Positions 10,420 to 17,678 of a stretch of DNA of 64,000 nt are shown here, piece after piece; the first letter of the stretch is position 1, and the number at the start of each line of letters is the position of its first letter. The DNA is from Diaminobutyricimonas aerilata. GTDB taxonomy: Bacteria; Actinomycetota; Actinomycetes; Actinomycetales; Microbacteriaceae. The notes below the pieces were generated by a model, which did not search any database, was not told where the DNA came from, and worked only from the letters and a program-made list of their open reading frames with translations. Made by a program: the position numbers and the translations under genes. The stretch spans positions 2,751,304-2,815,303 of the forward strand of contig NZ_PGFF01000001.1 of the NCBI RefSeq assembly GCF_002797715.1, in the 5' to 3' direction.

Positions 10420-11697
10420 TCAGAGCCCCGGGTAGAGGGGGAAGCGGTCGGCGAGGGTCGCGACGCGCTCGCGCAGCACGGGAACTTCGGATGCTCCGGT
10501 GAGCGCCTGCGCGATGACGTCGGCGACCTCGGCGAACTCGGCGTCGTCGAAGCCGCGGGTCGCGAGCGCCGGGGTGCCGATGCGCACGCCCGAGGTGACC
10601 ATCGGCGGACGCGGGTCGAACGGCACCGAGTTGCGGTTCACGGTGATGCCGACCTCGTGCAGCACGTCCTCCGCCTGCTTGCCGTCGATGTGCGACTCGC
10701 GCAGGTCCACCAGGGCGAGGTGCACATCCGTGCCGCCCGTGAGAACGCCGATGCCCGCGTCGCGCGCGTCGACGGCGGTGAGACGGTCGGCGAGGATCTG
10801 GGCGCCGCGGATGGTGCGCTCCTGGCGGTCACGGAACTCGGGCGACGCGGCGAGCTTGAACGCCGTCGCCTTCGCGGCGATCACGTGCATGAGCGGCCCG
10901 CCCTGCTGGCCGGGGAAGACCGCCGAGTTGAGCTTCTTGAACAGCGACTCGTCGTTGCTCAGGATGAAGCCGGAGCGGGGCCCGCCGATCGTCTTGTGCA
11001 CCGTGGAGCTGACGACGTGGGCGTGCTCCATCGGCGACGGGTGCAGTCCGGCGGCGACGAGGCCGGCGAAGTGCGCCATGTCGACCCAGAGCTTCGCGCC
11101 CACCTCGTCGGCGATCGCGCGGAAGGCGGCGAAGTCGAGCTGCCGCGGGTACGCCGACCAGCCGGCGATGATCACCGCGGGCTTGTGCTCGAGCGCCTTC
11201 TGCCGCACCACATCCATGTCGATGAGGAACGTCTCGGGGTCGACGCCGTACGCCACCGCGTTGTAGAGGCGGCCGGAGAAGTTGAGCTTCATGCCGTGCG
11301 TGAGGTGACCGCCGTGGGCGAGCTCGAGACCGAGGATGGTGTCGCCCGCGTTGGCGATGGCGTGCAGCACGGCGGCGTTCGCCTGGGCGCCGGAGTGGGG
11401 CTGCACGTTGGCGAACTGCGCGCCGAAGAGCGACTTGGCGCGCTCGATGGCGAGGTTCTCGGCGATGTCCACGAACTCGCAACCGCCGTAGTAGCGGCGA
11501 CCGGGGTAGCCCTCGGCGTACTTGTTGGTGAGCACCGAGCCCTGCGACTCGAGCACCGCACGCGGCACGAAGTTCTCGCTCGCGATCATCTCGAGCGTCG
11601 AGCGCTGGCGGCCGAGCTCCTGCTCGAGCACGGCGGCGATCTCGGGATCGACGACCGAGAGGGGTTCGTTGAAAGTGGACGGCAGGCGATCGGACAC
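10420..11697 (-). CDS. glyA: Serine hydroxymethyltransferase
   Basis: A PLP enzyme of 425 residues interconverting serine and glycine with transfer of a one-carbon unit to THF. Family marks are the N-terminal [13 protein letters not shown], the [16 protein letters not shown] segment, and the PLP-lysine context [15 protein letters not shown]. The GTG start is set by AAGGAG about 5 nt upstream. It is first in the glyA-folD unit and is preceded by a ZTP riboswitch that ends about 35 nt before the start, so control is probably at translation or by a short expression platform. Confidence 0.97.
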   Translation of the reverse strand: MSDRLPSTFNEPLSVVDPEIAAVLEQELGRQRSTLEMIASENFVPRAVLESQGSVLTNKYAEGYPGRRYYGGCEFVDIAENLAIERAKSLFGAQFANVQPHSGAQANAAVLHAIANAGDTILGLELAHGGHLTHGMKLNFSGRLYNAVAYGVDPETFLIDMDVVRQKALEHKPAVIIAGWSAYPRQLDFAAFRAIADEVGAKLWVDMAHFAGLVAAGLHPSPMEHAHVVSSTVHKTIGGPRSGFILSNDESLFKKLNSAVFPGQQGGPLMHVIAAKATAFKLAASPEFRDRQERTIRGAQILADRLTAVDARDAGIGVLTGGTDVHLALVDLRESHIDGKQAEDVLHEVGITVNRNSVPFDPRPPMVTSGVRIGTPALATRGFDDAEFAEVADVIAQALTGASEVPVLRERVATLADRFPLYPGL

Positions 11698-11731
11698 GGG
11701 CGCTCCTTCAGACAGGCAACCAGGTGGCGTC

Positions 11732-11807
11732 GTGGCCCAGGCGTACGGCCACCAACCGTGTCAGTCGCTCCCCGATGGTTCCCCATCCGAACGCCAGTCG
11801 CGACCGG
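11732..11807 (-). promoter_or_regulatory. ZTP (pfl) riboswitch ahead of glyA-folD
   Basis: Read on the minus strand, the segment matches the pfl/ZTP aptamer. It has a 5' helix with GGTCGCGACTGGCG, a hairpin GGATGGGGAACCATC, the conserved GGGGAGCGAC that closes the first helix, a variable linker, and the 3' pseudoknot element CCGTACGCCTGGGC. ZTP riboswitches sense the alarmone that accumulates when 10-formyl-THF is low and are known ahead of glyA, folD, fhs and purH genes. The adjoining gene order agrees. No clear terminator separates the aptamer from the glyA Shine-Dalgarno, so translational control is the likelier output. Confidence 0.9.
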
Positions 11808-11942
11808 TCAAGCATAACGGGCGACGCACGCCCCCGCGAGGTGCGATCGGACTCCCCCGATCACGCGCGCCGCCGCTCCGTCTGCTGCGGAGCCGCGCCA
11901 CCGTTCGGGCCGCACGAGCCATGCGCCCGCACGACCCATGGG

Positions 11943-11987
11943 CCCGCTCGTCGAATAGCGACGCACCCCGCTCGTCGAATAGCGACG
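11943..11987. repeat. Two direct copies of a small hairpin repeat
   Basis: A 21-nt unit beginning CCCGCTCGTCGAATAG occurs at 11943 and again at 11967, a period of 24 nt. Each unit contains the short stem CGTCG-AATAG-CGACG. The second copy runs on into AAGGAGCGTATCGAGACGCC. It looks like a dispersed intergenic repeat of this lineage; other copies would lie outside the window. Confidence 0.7.
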
Positions 11988-12070
11988 AAGGAGCGTATCG
12001 AGACGCCCACGATCCACCTCGATCTGCGTGATCGCTCAGCCCCGCTCAGTCGACCTGCACGCACGACCCG

Positions 12071-12171
12071 CTGCTGTGCCGAAGAACCCGGTCGCTGAGC
12101 CTGTCGAAGCGAGCCCCCGACTGTCTCCCGCTGCGCTGCCGAAGAACCGGTCGCTGAGCCTGTCGAAGCGA
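12071..12171. repeat. REP-like repeat, two direct copies of ~41 nt
   Basis: Two near-identical units (12071-12112 and 12131-12171) share GCCGAAGAAC, CGGTCGCTGAGC and CTGTCGAAGCGA. The core TGAGCCTGTCGAAG recurs at 13660-13714 and four times at 52157-52240, so this is a dispersed, REP-like intergenic element. Confidence 0.8.
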
Positions 12172-12290
12172 CGATCCGAACTGCCTCCTGCTACTCCTCC
12201 ACAGTCGGGCTCCGGTCGCGCTCATCCCCAGCAAAACGGGCTTCTGATCGGGGGAAACGGAATGTCGGTGGTCGGGTTCACACTCTTGAT

Positions 12291-13649
12291 ATGGACGAAG
12301 CAGCGGCGCTGATCGAGCAGGCGGAACACCTCCTGCGCCGTGCCGCCGCCCTCCCCGTCGACCACCTCACCGACAGGGCCCTGTGCGACCTCACCGGTCG
12401 CACCGAGCAGGTGGGTCGTTTGGCTGACGCGCTCCGGATCGCCACGGCGGGTGAGATCGCCGAACGCTCCCGCCCGGAACTGCGCACCGAGGGGCTCGCC
12501 TACCGGCACGGCTGCGCACGCCCGGCCCACCTGATCGAACGCATCACCCGCGTTCCGCAGGCCGAGGCGACCCGCCGGATCCGGCTCGCCGGCGCGCTTC
12601 GGCCGCGGGTGGCGCTCTCGGGCGAAGTGCTGCCCGCGACCCGTCCGGTGGTGGCGGATGCGGTGCGTGACGGGCGGATCGGTATCGAGTCGGCCGGGCA
12701 CATCGTCCGCATCCTCGACAGCGCCGACACCGCCACCCCCAAGCAGCTCGAGCACGCGGAACGGATGCTCGTCGACGCCGCCGAGATCGACTCCGCCGAC
12801 CTGGTGAAGACGCAAGCCGTGGTGTGGCGCGAGTACCTCGACCCGGATGGTGCCCGTCCCCGCGACGAGGTATTGCGGGCGCAACGGCGGTTCTCGATCG
12901 GACGGGAAGTCAACGGGATGACCCCGTTCACCGGACTCGCCGACCCGCTCTCCGCCGGACTCCTCCGTGCCGCGATGGCCGAAGGAACCGCCCCCGACCG
13001 GCAACCGAGGTTCCTCGACCCCGACGAGGTGGACCCCGCCGACCCACTCCTGGACCCGCGAACGCGGGATCAACGCCAGTTCGACATCCTCATCGGACTG
13101 ATCACGGCCGGCGTGCGGGCTCCGAGCGGATCGTTGCGGCCGACCGCGATGGTGAACATCGTCGTCCAAGCCGACCACCTCGACCGCGGCACCGGGGCGG
13201 CGTGGATCGACGACGTCACCGAACCGATCAGCGCGTTCACCGCCCGCACCCTCCTGTGCGACGCCGACACGAGCACCATCGTTCTCGGCGCGAACGGCGA
13301 AGTGCTCCACCTCGGCCGACGGGAACGGCTGTTCACCCCCGCGCAACGCCGCGCTCTCGCGGTCCGGGACGGCGGATGCGTGTGGCCGGGCTGCACCGCC
13401 CCACCGTCCTGGTGTCACGCCCACCACCTCCTCGAATGGGAACACGGCGGCCCCACCGACCTCGACAACGGGGTGCTGCTCTGCTCGGCACATCACCACA
13501 TGCTCCACAACAGCGGCTACCGGATGAAGGCAATCCGCGGAAAACCCCACCTGCTCGCCCCACCCCACATCGACCCCCACCGACAGTGGCGACCACTCGG
13601 ACGACAACGCGCCACCCGAACACCCGCCACCGCCGCACGCTCCGGCTGA
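12291..13649 (+). CDS. DUF222 / HNH endonuclease (13E12 repeat family)
   Basis: A 452-residue protein with an alpha-helical DUF222 region (about 1-330) and a C-terminal HNH nuclease domain (about 345-420). The HNH part has RDGGCVWPGC, CHAHHLLEWEHGG, TDLDNGVLLC and HHHMLH; the cysteine pairs should bind zinc and the histidines should form the metal-dependent nickase site. This family corresponds to the 13E12 repeats of mycobacteria and is often multicopy in actinobacteria. The biological role is unsettled, with mobility and DNA processing proposed. REP-like repeats lie on both sides. Confidence 0.85.
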   Translation: MDEAAALIEQAEHLLRRAAALPVDHLTDRALCDLTGRTEQVGRLADALRIATAGEIAERSRPELRTEGLAYRHGCARPAHLIERITRVPQAEATRRIRLAGALRPRVALSGEVLPATRPVVADAVRDGRIGIESAGHIVRILDSADTATPKQLEHAERMLVDAAEIDSADLVKTQAVVWREYLDPDGARPRDEVLRAQRRFSIGREVNGMTPFTGLADPLSAGLLRAAMAEGTAPDRQPRFLDPDEVDPADPLLDPRTRDQRQFDILIGLITAGVRAPSGSLRPTAMVNIVVQADHLDRGTGAAWIDDVTEPISAFTARTLLCDADTSTIVLGANGEVLHLGRRERLFTPAQRRALAVRDGGCVWPGCTAPPSWCHAHHLLEWEHGGPTDLDNGVLLCSAHHHMLHNSGYRMKAIRGKPHLLAPPHIDPHRQWRPLGRQRATRTPATAARSG

Positions 13650-13656
13650 GCAACAC

Positions 13657-13715
13657 GGCGCCGAGCCTGTCGAAGCGACCACGTCATACGGCGCTGTCCC
13701 TTCGACAGGCTCAGG
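13657..13715. repeat. REP-like repeat pair in inverted orientation
   Basis: The core GAGCCTGTCGAAGCGACC at about 13663-13680 is followed by its inverted partner, CCCTTCGACAGGCTCAGGG, at about 13698-13716. The second copy overlaps the stop codon of the broken MORN-like gene on the minus strand. This cluster and the one at 12071-12171 bracket the DUF222-HNH gene. Confidence 0.75.
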
Positions 13716-14042
13716 GAACGCAACACCCCGACCATTTGCCGTGCACCCACTCGCCCTCGTCCATGAGCCCACCGGTCGCATGCCAGCGCCGCCAGAACTC
13801 GTGCTGCCGGCCCTCGACGAACGTGCCCTTCTGCAGCAGCACCCCGTTCTCGCGCCACCACACCCACTCTCCGGTGAAGACCCGTCCGCGAACTGTCCGC
13901 GCGCCTTCACACGACCGTTCCGGTACCGGTACTCGCAGGGCCCCGAAGTCACCCCACCCGCGGAATGTTCCACGGCGTCGAGGGAACCGTCCGCGAAACG
14001 GGTGCGGCGTTCCCCATCCCCGGGCGGCGTGGTCGTCGACAT
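13711..14042 (-). pseudogene. MORN-repeat-like protein, frameshifted
   Basis: Two minus-strand frames join into one MORN/YwqK-like protein. The first part (from ATG 14042, or TTG 14054) gives RTRFADGSLDAVEH, CEYRYRNGRVKARGQFADG. The second part, in another frame, gives VFTGEWVWWRENGVL, QKGTFVEGRQHEFWRRWHAT, GEWVHGKWSGCCVP. The frames meet at about 13881-13884, where a CCC run (GGG on the coding strand) seems one base short. The MORN periodicity continues across the junction, so this is a single-base deletion in a once-intact gene of about 110 residues, or a sequencing error. Function unknown. The stop codon lies inside a REP-like repeat. Confidence 0.65.
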
Positions 14043-14104
14043 GGAGGACGTCAACGAGCGACGACCGGTCCGTGGAAAAAGCCGCAGAAAAAATCCGCAG
14101 CCGA

Positions 14105-14131
14105 TGTCGATCCGCGATCCGGCCGTTCGAC
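14105..14131 (+). promoter_or_regulatory. Candidate ECF42-type promoter
   Basis: TGTCGA at 14105-14110 and CGAC at 14128-14131 are separated by 17 nt. ECF42 sigma factors are reported to read a TGTCGA -35 with a CGA-type -10 upstream of DGPF genes, and here the site lies about 50 nt upstream of the DGPF gene next to an ECF42 sigma gene. The match is by eye and the motif is recalled from the literature. Confidence 0.5.
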
Positions 14132-14181
14132 GCGATAGTAGAAGGAGCCGACCGGCACCTCAACGAACGAGGAGACATCCC

Positions 14182-14604
14182 ATGAAGTACATGCTCATCA
14201 TGCGCGCGACCGCCGAGGCCGTGGAGGCGTACAAGGACATCGACTTCGAAGAGGTCATCAACAAGATGGGCGCCTACAACGAGTCGATGATGAAGGCCGG
14301 AGTGCTGCTCGCCGGCGAGGGCCTCTCCGACACCGACCAAGGCTTCGTCGTCGACTTCTCGAGCGAGAAGCCCGCCGTCACCGACGGCCCCTACGGCGAG
14401 GTCCACGAGCTGTTCAACGGCTTCTGGATCATCCAGGTCTCCTCGAAGGAGGAGGCGATCGAGTGGGCGTCACGCGCTCCGCTCGGACCGGGCAGCAAGC
14501 TCGAGGTGCGCCGCGTCACCGAGATGGAGGACTTCGCCGACTTCGCCGACAACGAGTACCTCAAGAAGGAGGAGGGCTGGCGGGCAGAACTCGGCACCGA
14601 CTGA
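14182..14604 (+). CDS. DGPF (YCII-related) domain protein
   Basis: A 140-residue protein of the YCII/DGPF family. It starts MKYMLIMRA and carries the family signature as VTDGPYGEVHEL, followed by GFWIIQVSSKEEAIEWA. The C-terminal tail is acidic. A GAGGAG lies about 8 nt upstream of the ATG. The ECF42 sigma gene follows 27 nt downstream, the standard arrangement in which the sigma factor drives the DGPF gene. DGPF proteins are ferredoxin-like dimers with no established reaction; a role in stress or antibiotic response has been suggested for the ECF42 module. Confidence 0.9.
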   Translation: MKYMLIMRATAEAVEAYKDIDFEEVINKMGAYNESMMKAGVLLAGEGLSDTDQGFVVDFSSEKPAVTDGPYGEVHELFNGFWIIQVSSKEEAIEWASRAPLGPGSKLEVRRVTEMEDFADFADNEYLKKEEGWRAELGTD

Positions 14605-14631
14605 CCGACGGCCGCACGGCGAGGAACGACG

Positions 14632-15867
14632 ATGACGGACATCCGGCGCACCGTCGACGCGGTGTGGCGCATCGAGAGCGCCCGCATCGTCGCGACCCTC
14701 GTGAAGATGGTCGGCGACGTCGGACTCGCCGAGGATCTCGCGCAGGAGGCGATCGTCGACGCGCTCGCGCAGTGGCCGGAGTCGGGCGTCCCGCAGAACC
14801 CGGGCGCCTGGCTCACGGCCGTCGCGAAGCGCAAGGCGATCGACGGATGGCGCCGCCGCGAGCGCCTCGACGACCGCTACCGCACGCTCGCACACGAACT
14901 CGACGAGTCCCGCGCCGACGAGTGGGAACCGATCGACGACGACGTGCTGCGGCTCATCTTCACCGCCTGCCATCCGGTGCTGAGCCGCGAGGCGCAAGTG
15001 GCCCTCACGCTCCGCATCGTCGCGGGTCTCAGCACGGAGGAGATCGCACGCATGTTCCTCGTGCCGGTCGCCACCGTGCAGCAGCGCATCGTGCGGGCCA
15101 AGAAGACGCTGTCCGCCGCGAAGGTGCCGTTCGAGACCCCGGAGCCCGCCGAGTGGAAGAGCCGCCTGAACGGGGTGCTCGGCGTCATCTACCTCGTCTT
15201 CACCGAGGGTTACGCCGCCACCTCGGGCGACCGCTGGATGCGCGTCGACCTCGCGCACGAAGCGCTGCGACTCGGCCGTGTGCTCGGCGGACTGCTGCCG
15301 CGCGAGCCGGAGGTGCACGGCCTCGTCGCACTCATGGAGTTCCAGGCCTCCCGCTTCGCCGCCCGCACCCACCGAGACGGAACGCCCATCCTGCTCGCAG
15401 ATCAGGATCGCTCCCGGTGGGATGTCGCGCAGATCCGCCGCGGCAGCGCCGCCCTGGCGCGAGCGGATGCGGTGGGTCGTGGCCGTGGGGCGTATTCGCT
15501 GCAGGCGGCGATCGCCGAATGCCACGCGACCGCCCCGAGCGTGGAGCAGACCGATTGGGAGCGCATCGTGCTGCTGTACGAGGCACTCGGGCGACTCGCT
15601 CCGAATCCGGTCGTCGAACTCAACCGCGCCGTGGCCGTGTCGATGGCGACCGGTCCCGCGTCGGCGCTGCGCCTCGTCGATTCCCTCGCCGAAGAGGGCG
15701 CGTTGCGTGGATCGCACCTGCTGCCGAGCGTGCGCGGAGAACTGCTCGCGCGTCTCGGCCGCGTCGACGAGGCACGCTCCGAGCTCGTCACCGCGGCAGA
15801 ACTCGTCGGCAATGAGCAGCAACGGCAGGTGCTGCTCGCCAAGGCCGCCGCCCTGAAAAGCCTCTAG
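14632..15867 (+). CDS. ECF42-group RNA polymerase sigma factor
   Basis: A 411-residue ECF sigma factor with a long C-terminal extension. Region 2 contains AEDLAQEAIVDALAQWP and NPGAWLTAVAKRKAIDGWRR; region 4 contains REAQVALTLRIVAGLSTEEI and VPVATVQQRIVRAKKTL. The remaining ~200 residues form a TPR-like domain typical of ECF42 (NPVVELNRAVAVSMATGPAS, then RVDEARSELVTAAELV). ECF42 proteins lack a classical anti-sigma partner, and the extension is thought to control activity. It is adjacent to the DGPF gene and probably co-transcribed with it. Confidence 0.93.
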   Translation: MTDIRRTVDAVWRIESARIVATLVKMVGDVGLAEDLAQEAIVDALAQWPESGVPQNPGAWLTAVAKRKAIDGWRRRERLDDRYRTLAHELDESRADEWEPIDDDVLRLIFTACHPVLSREAQVALTLRIVAGLSTEEIARMFLVPVATVQQRIVRAKKTLSAAKVPFETPEPAEWKSRLNGVLGVIYLVFTEGYAATSGDRWMRVDLAHEALRLGRVLGGLLPREPEVHGLVALMEFQASRFAARTHRDGTPILLADQDRSRWDVAQIRRGSAALARADAVGRGRGAYSLQAAIAECHATAPSVEQTDWERIVLLYEALGRLAPNPVVELNRAVAVSMATGPASALRLVDSLAEEGALRGSHLLPSVRGELLARLGRVDEARSELVTAAELVGNEQQRQVLLAKAAALKSL

Positions 15868-15887
15868 CGCTGCGCGCGCGGAAGGTC

Positions 15888-16066
15888 TACAGTGACCGTG
15901 GTTCACCACGCATGCGAGTCGAGAAAGGGGTGTGTGAAAGATGACCGTCTACTTCGTGACGTCTCCCACGTCCACATCCCCCGAGGTCTCCGCGCACTGA
16001 CCCCTTGAGACCGATCCTCTGAACGATCGGCTCCCGCGGTGACCTCCCTTCCCGGAGAACACCACC
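15888..16066 (+). promoter_or_regulatory. Structured leader of the RIO kinase gene
   Basis: A -10-like TACAGT at about 15888-15893 would start a ~165-nt leader before the kinase GTG. It holds a 19-codon ORF and a hairpin CCGATC-CTCTGAAC-GATCGG (16011-16030). An AAGGGGT (15925-15931) upstream of the small ORF can pair with ACCCCTT (16000-16006) just after it, and the same G-run can also pair with the ATCCCC inside the ORF. This layout resembles leaders that switch between alternative structures. No known riboswitch class was recognised. Confidence 0.45.
15941..16000 (+). CDS. Putative 19-residue leader peptide
   Basis: ATG through TGA encodes MTVYFVTSPTSTSPEVSAH, rich in Ser and Thr. It lies 66 nt ahead of the RIO kinase start in its probable transcript. 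The nearest purine-rich sites are AAAGGGG 10 nt upstream and GAAAG directly before the ATG, so initiation is plausible but not strong. A regulatory leader peptide is the most likely role if it is translated. It is too short to rule out chance. Confidence 0.4.
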   Translation: MTVYFVTSPTSTSPEVSAH

Positions 16067-16894
16067 GTGACTTTTCGTGACGATCCACTCGTCTTCAGCT
16101 TTTCCACTATCGAGCCCGGTGACGGGCAACGCTGGTCCACCTGGCCGGCGACCACCCCATCCGAACGCGGACCGCGCCCCTGGCCGGCTTGGCTCGTGAC
16201 CTCCGCCGGCGCGATCGACACCGAACTGGGTGTCGTGAAGGGCGGTAAGGAGGCCGACGTGTTCCTCATCGAACGCGCCGTGCCCGACGACCCGACGCAG
16301 AGCACGATCCTCGCCGCCAAGCGTTATCGAGGTGCCGAGACGAGCGACTTCCACCGCTCCTCCCAGTACGTCGAGGGACGCAAGATGCGCAACACCCGCG
16401 ACTCGCGCGCGCTCGCGAAGAAGACCTCCTACGGGCGGTCGGTCGCGTCCGCCCAGTGGGCGTACGCGGAGTTCGTGGCGTTGAGCGCGCTGTACGAACG
16501 CGGCGTGGCGGTGCCGTACCCGGTGCAACTCCACGGCACCGAGGTGCTCATGGAGTTCATCGGCACCGGCATGTCCGCCGCGCCGCGCCTCGCGCAGATC
16601 CGCGGCACGGATGACGAACTGGCCGACCTGTTCGAGCAGGTCGTCGAGATCATGCGCGGCTTCGCCCGCGCGGGCTACGCGCACGGCGACCTGTCGCCGT
16701 ACAACCTGCTCGTGCACGAGGGACGCGTCGTCGTCATCGACCTGCCGCAGCTGGTCGACGTCGTCGGCAACCCGGCCGGCATGACGTTGCTCGAACGGGA
16801 CTGCCTCAACGTCTGCACCTGGTTCACCCGGCGCGGGCTCGAGCGCGATCCCGGCGAGCTGCTCGGCGACCTCGTCGTCGAACTGTTCGGATGA
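16067..16894 (+). CDS. RIO1-family atypical protein kinase/ATPase
   Basis: A 275-residue RIO-fold kinase. Visible elements are a glycine-rich loop near VVKGGKEADVFL (57-67), the ATP lysine K85 in ILAAKRYR, the flexible segment after it with RNTRDSRALAKKTSYGRS, the catalytic loop HGDLSPYN (D208, N213) and the metal-binding D225 in VVVIDLPQ. RIO proteins help ribosome maturation in archaea and eukaryotes; the role of the bacterial members is not settled. The GTG has GGAG about 10 nt upstream. It is the only gene in its unit and has an unusual leader. Confidence 0.88.
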   Translation: MTFRDDPLVFSFSTIEPGDGQRWSTWPATTPSERGPRPWPAWLVTSAGAIDTELGVVKGGKEADVFLIERAVPDDPTQSTILAAKRYRGAETSDFHRSSQYVEGRKMRNTRDSRALAKKTSYGRSVASAQWAYAEFVALSALYERGVAVPYPVQLHGTEVLMEFIGTGMSAAPRLAQIRGTDDELADLFEQVVEIMRGFARAGYAHGDLSPYNLLVHEGRVVVIDLPQLVDVVGNPAGMTLLERDCLNVCTWFTRRGLERDPGELLGDLVVELFG

Positions 16895-16907
16895 CGATGC
16901 GGCCGGC

Positions 16908-16937
16908 TTGACCTTGCCCCTGAGGGCAGGGTCTATC
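16908..16937 (+). promoter_or_regulatory. MerR-type promoter with dyad operator
   Basis: TTGACC (16908-16913) and TCTATC (16932-16937) are separated by 18 nt. Within the spacer lies the dyad GACC-TT-GCCC-CTGA-GGGC-AG-GGTC (16910-16933). A long spacer holding a dyad is the signature of MerR-regulated promoters. The start codon of the MerR gene is only 8 nt after the -10, so the transcript is nearly leaderless and the gene is probably autoregulated. Confidence 0.7.
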
Positions 16938-16945
16938 GTCGCCGC

Positions 16946-17335
16946 ATGAGGATCGGAGAACTCGCCCGGCGGGCGGGCGTGACCGTGAAGGCCGTGCGCT
17001 ACTACGAGTCGCTCGGCTTGCTGAGGGCCGGTCGTTCGGCGAACGGCTACCGCGATTTCGACGAGGTGCACCTCGCGCTCGTGCGCGAGGTGCACCTCCT
17101 CGGCAGCCTCGGCATCCCCGCCGACGAGACCCGCCCGTTCCTGGACTGCATCCTGACGGGCAACTCGCGCGGGGATGACTGCTCCGAGTCGCTCGAGACC
17201 TACCGGGCGACTCTCGCGACCCTCGATGACCGCATCCGCGACCTCGCCGCTCGACGCGACCGCATTGCCACGCTGCTCTCCGCGGCGGACGAGCGGAGCA
17301 CCCCACGCTGCGAGTTCAGCACGACCATCGTTTGA
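16946..17335 (+). CDS. MerR-family regulator, likely thiol or redox sensing
   Basis: A 129-residue MerR protein. The winged-helix domain starts MRIGELARRAGVTVKAVRYY, followed by ESLGLLRAGRSANGYRDF. A dimerisation coiled coil runs over about 85-115. Cysteines at C68 and C79 (FLDCILTGNSRGDDC) and C122 near the end could bind a metal or form disulfides. The thioredoxin gene begins 12 nt downstream, so the regulator probably controls its own operon in response to thiol or redox stress. A metal-sensing role remains possible. Confidence 0.85.
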   Translation: MRIGELARRAGVTVKAVRYYESLGLLRAGRSANGYRDFDEVHLALVREVHLLGSLGIPADETRPFLDCILTGNSRGDDCSESLETYRATLATLDDRIRDLAARRDRIATLLSAADERSTPRCEFSTTIV

Positions 17336-17347
17336 GGAAAGGGAACC

Positions 17348-17674
17348 ATGTCCGCTCTACCCGAGGTGACCGACGCCACCTTCCGCACCGAGGTGCTCGA
17401 CGCCGACGACACCGTGCTCGTGAAGTCCTGGGCCGACTGGTGCCCGCCGTGCCGGGCTCTCGACCCCATCCTCGACACCCTCGCCGCCGAGCAGCACCCG
17501 GGACTGCGGATCGTCGGCATCAACGCCGACGACAACCCGCGCATCGCCGCCGAGTACCGCGTGCTCGGCCTGCCGACGATGAAGGTGTTCCAGGGCGGGG
17601 AGGTCGTGAAGACCGTGCTCGGAGCGAAGCCGGCCCCCGCGCTGCGGGCGGAGTTCGCCGACTACCTGCGCTGA
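17348..17674 (+). CDS. Thioredoxin
   Basis: A 108-residue thioredoxin. The active site is WCPPC (C32 and C35) in place of the usual WCGPC, and the cis-proline segment LPTMKVF is present. The ATG has AGGAAAGGGA just upstream. It is co-transcribed with the MerR regulator. The WCPPC motif should shift the redox potential relative to TrxA, which fits a specialised stress reductase rather than the housekeeping protein. The gene is convergent with the MFS exporter, 4 nt apart. Confidence 0.93.
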   Translation: MSALPEVTDATFRTEVLDADDTVLVKSWADWCPPCRALDPILDTLAAEQHPGLRIVGINADDNPRIAAEYRVLGLPTMKVFQGGEVVKTVLGAKPAPALRAEFADYLR

Positions 17675-17678
17675 CCCG

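Larger units (their letters stand above)
11808..12290. other. Intergenic region with repeats, no gene seen
   Basis: About 480 bp between the glyA riboswitch and the DUF222-HNH gene. Apart from two repeat clusters (listed separately) it holds the glyA promoter region and, just before 12291, a possible leaderless promoter (CACACT, then 6 nt, then the ATG). No open frame here has a plausible start or family resemblance. Confidence 0.6.

Noticed and set aside
11732-11807. Glycine or THF riboswitch considered for the glyA leader
   Set aside because: The conserved blocks GGGGAGCGAC and CGCCTGGGC are those of the ZTP class.
12071-12171. Terminal repeats of an insertion sequence around the DUF222 gene
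   Set aside because: No transposase, no target duplication, and the same core recurs at 52 kb without a mobile gene.
12222-14054. Long minus-strand frame across the DUF222-HNH gene
   Set aside because: Only its first ~45 codons (part of the MORN-like pseudogene) look real; the rest is the complement of the nuclease gene.
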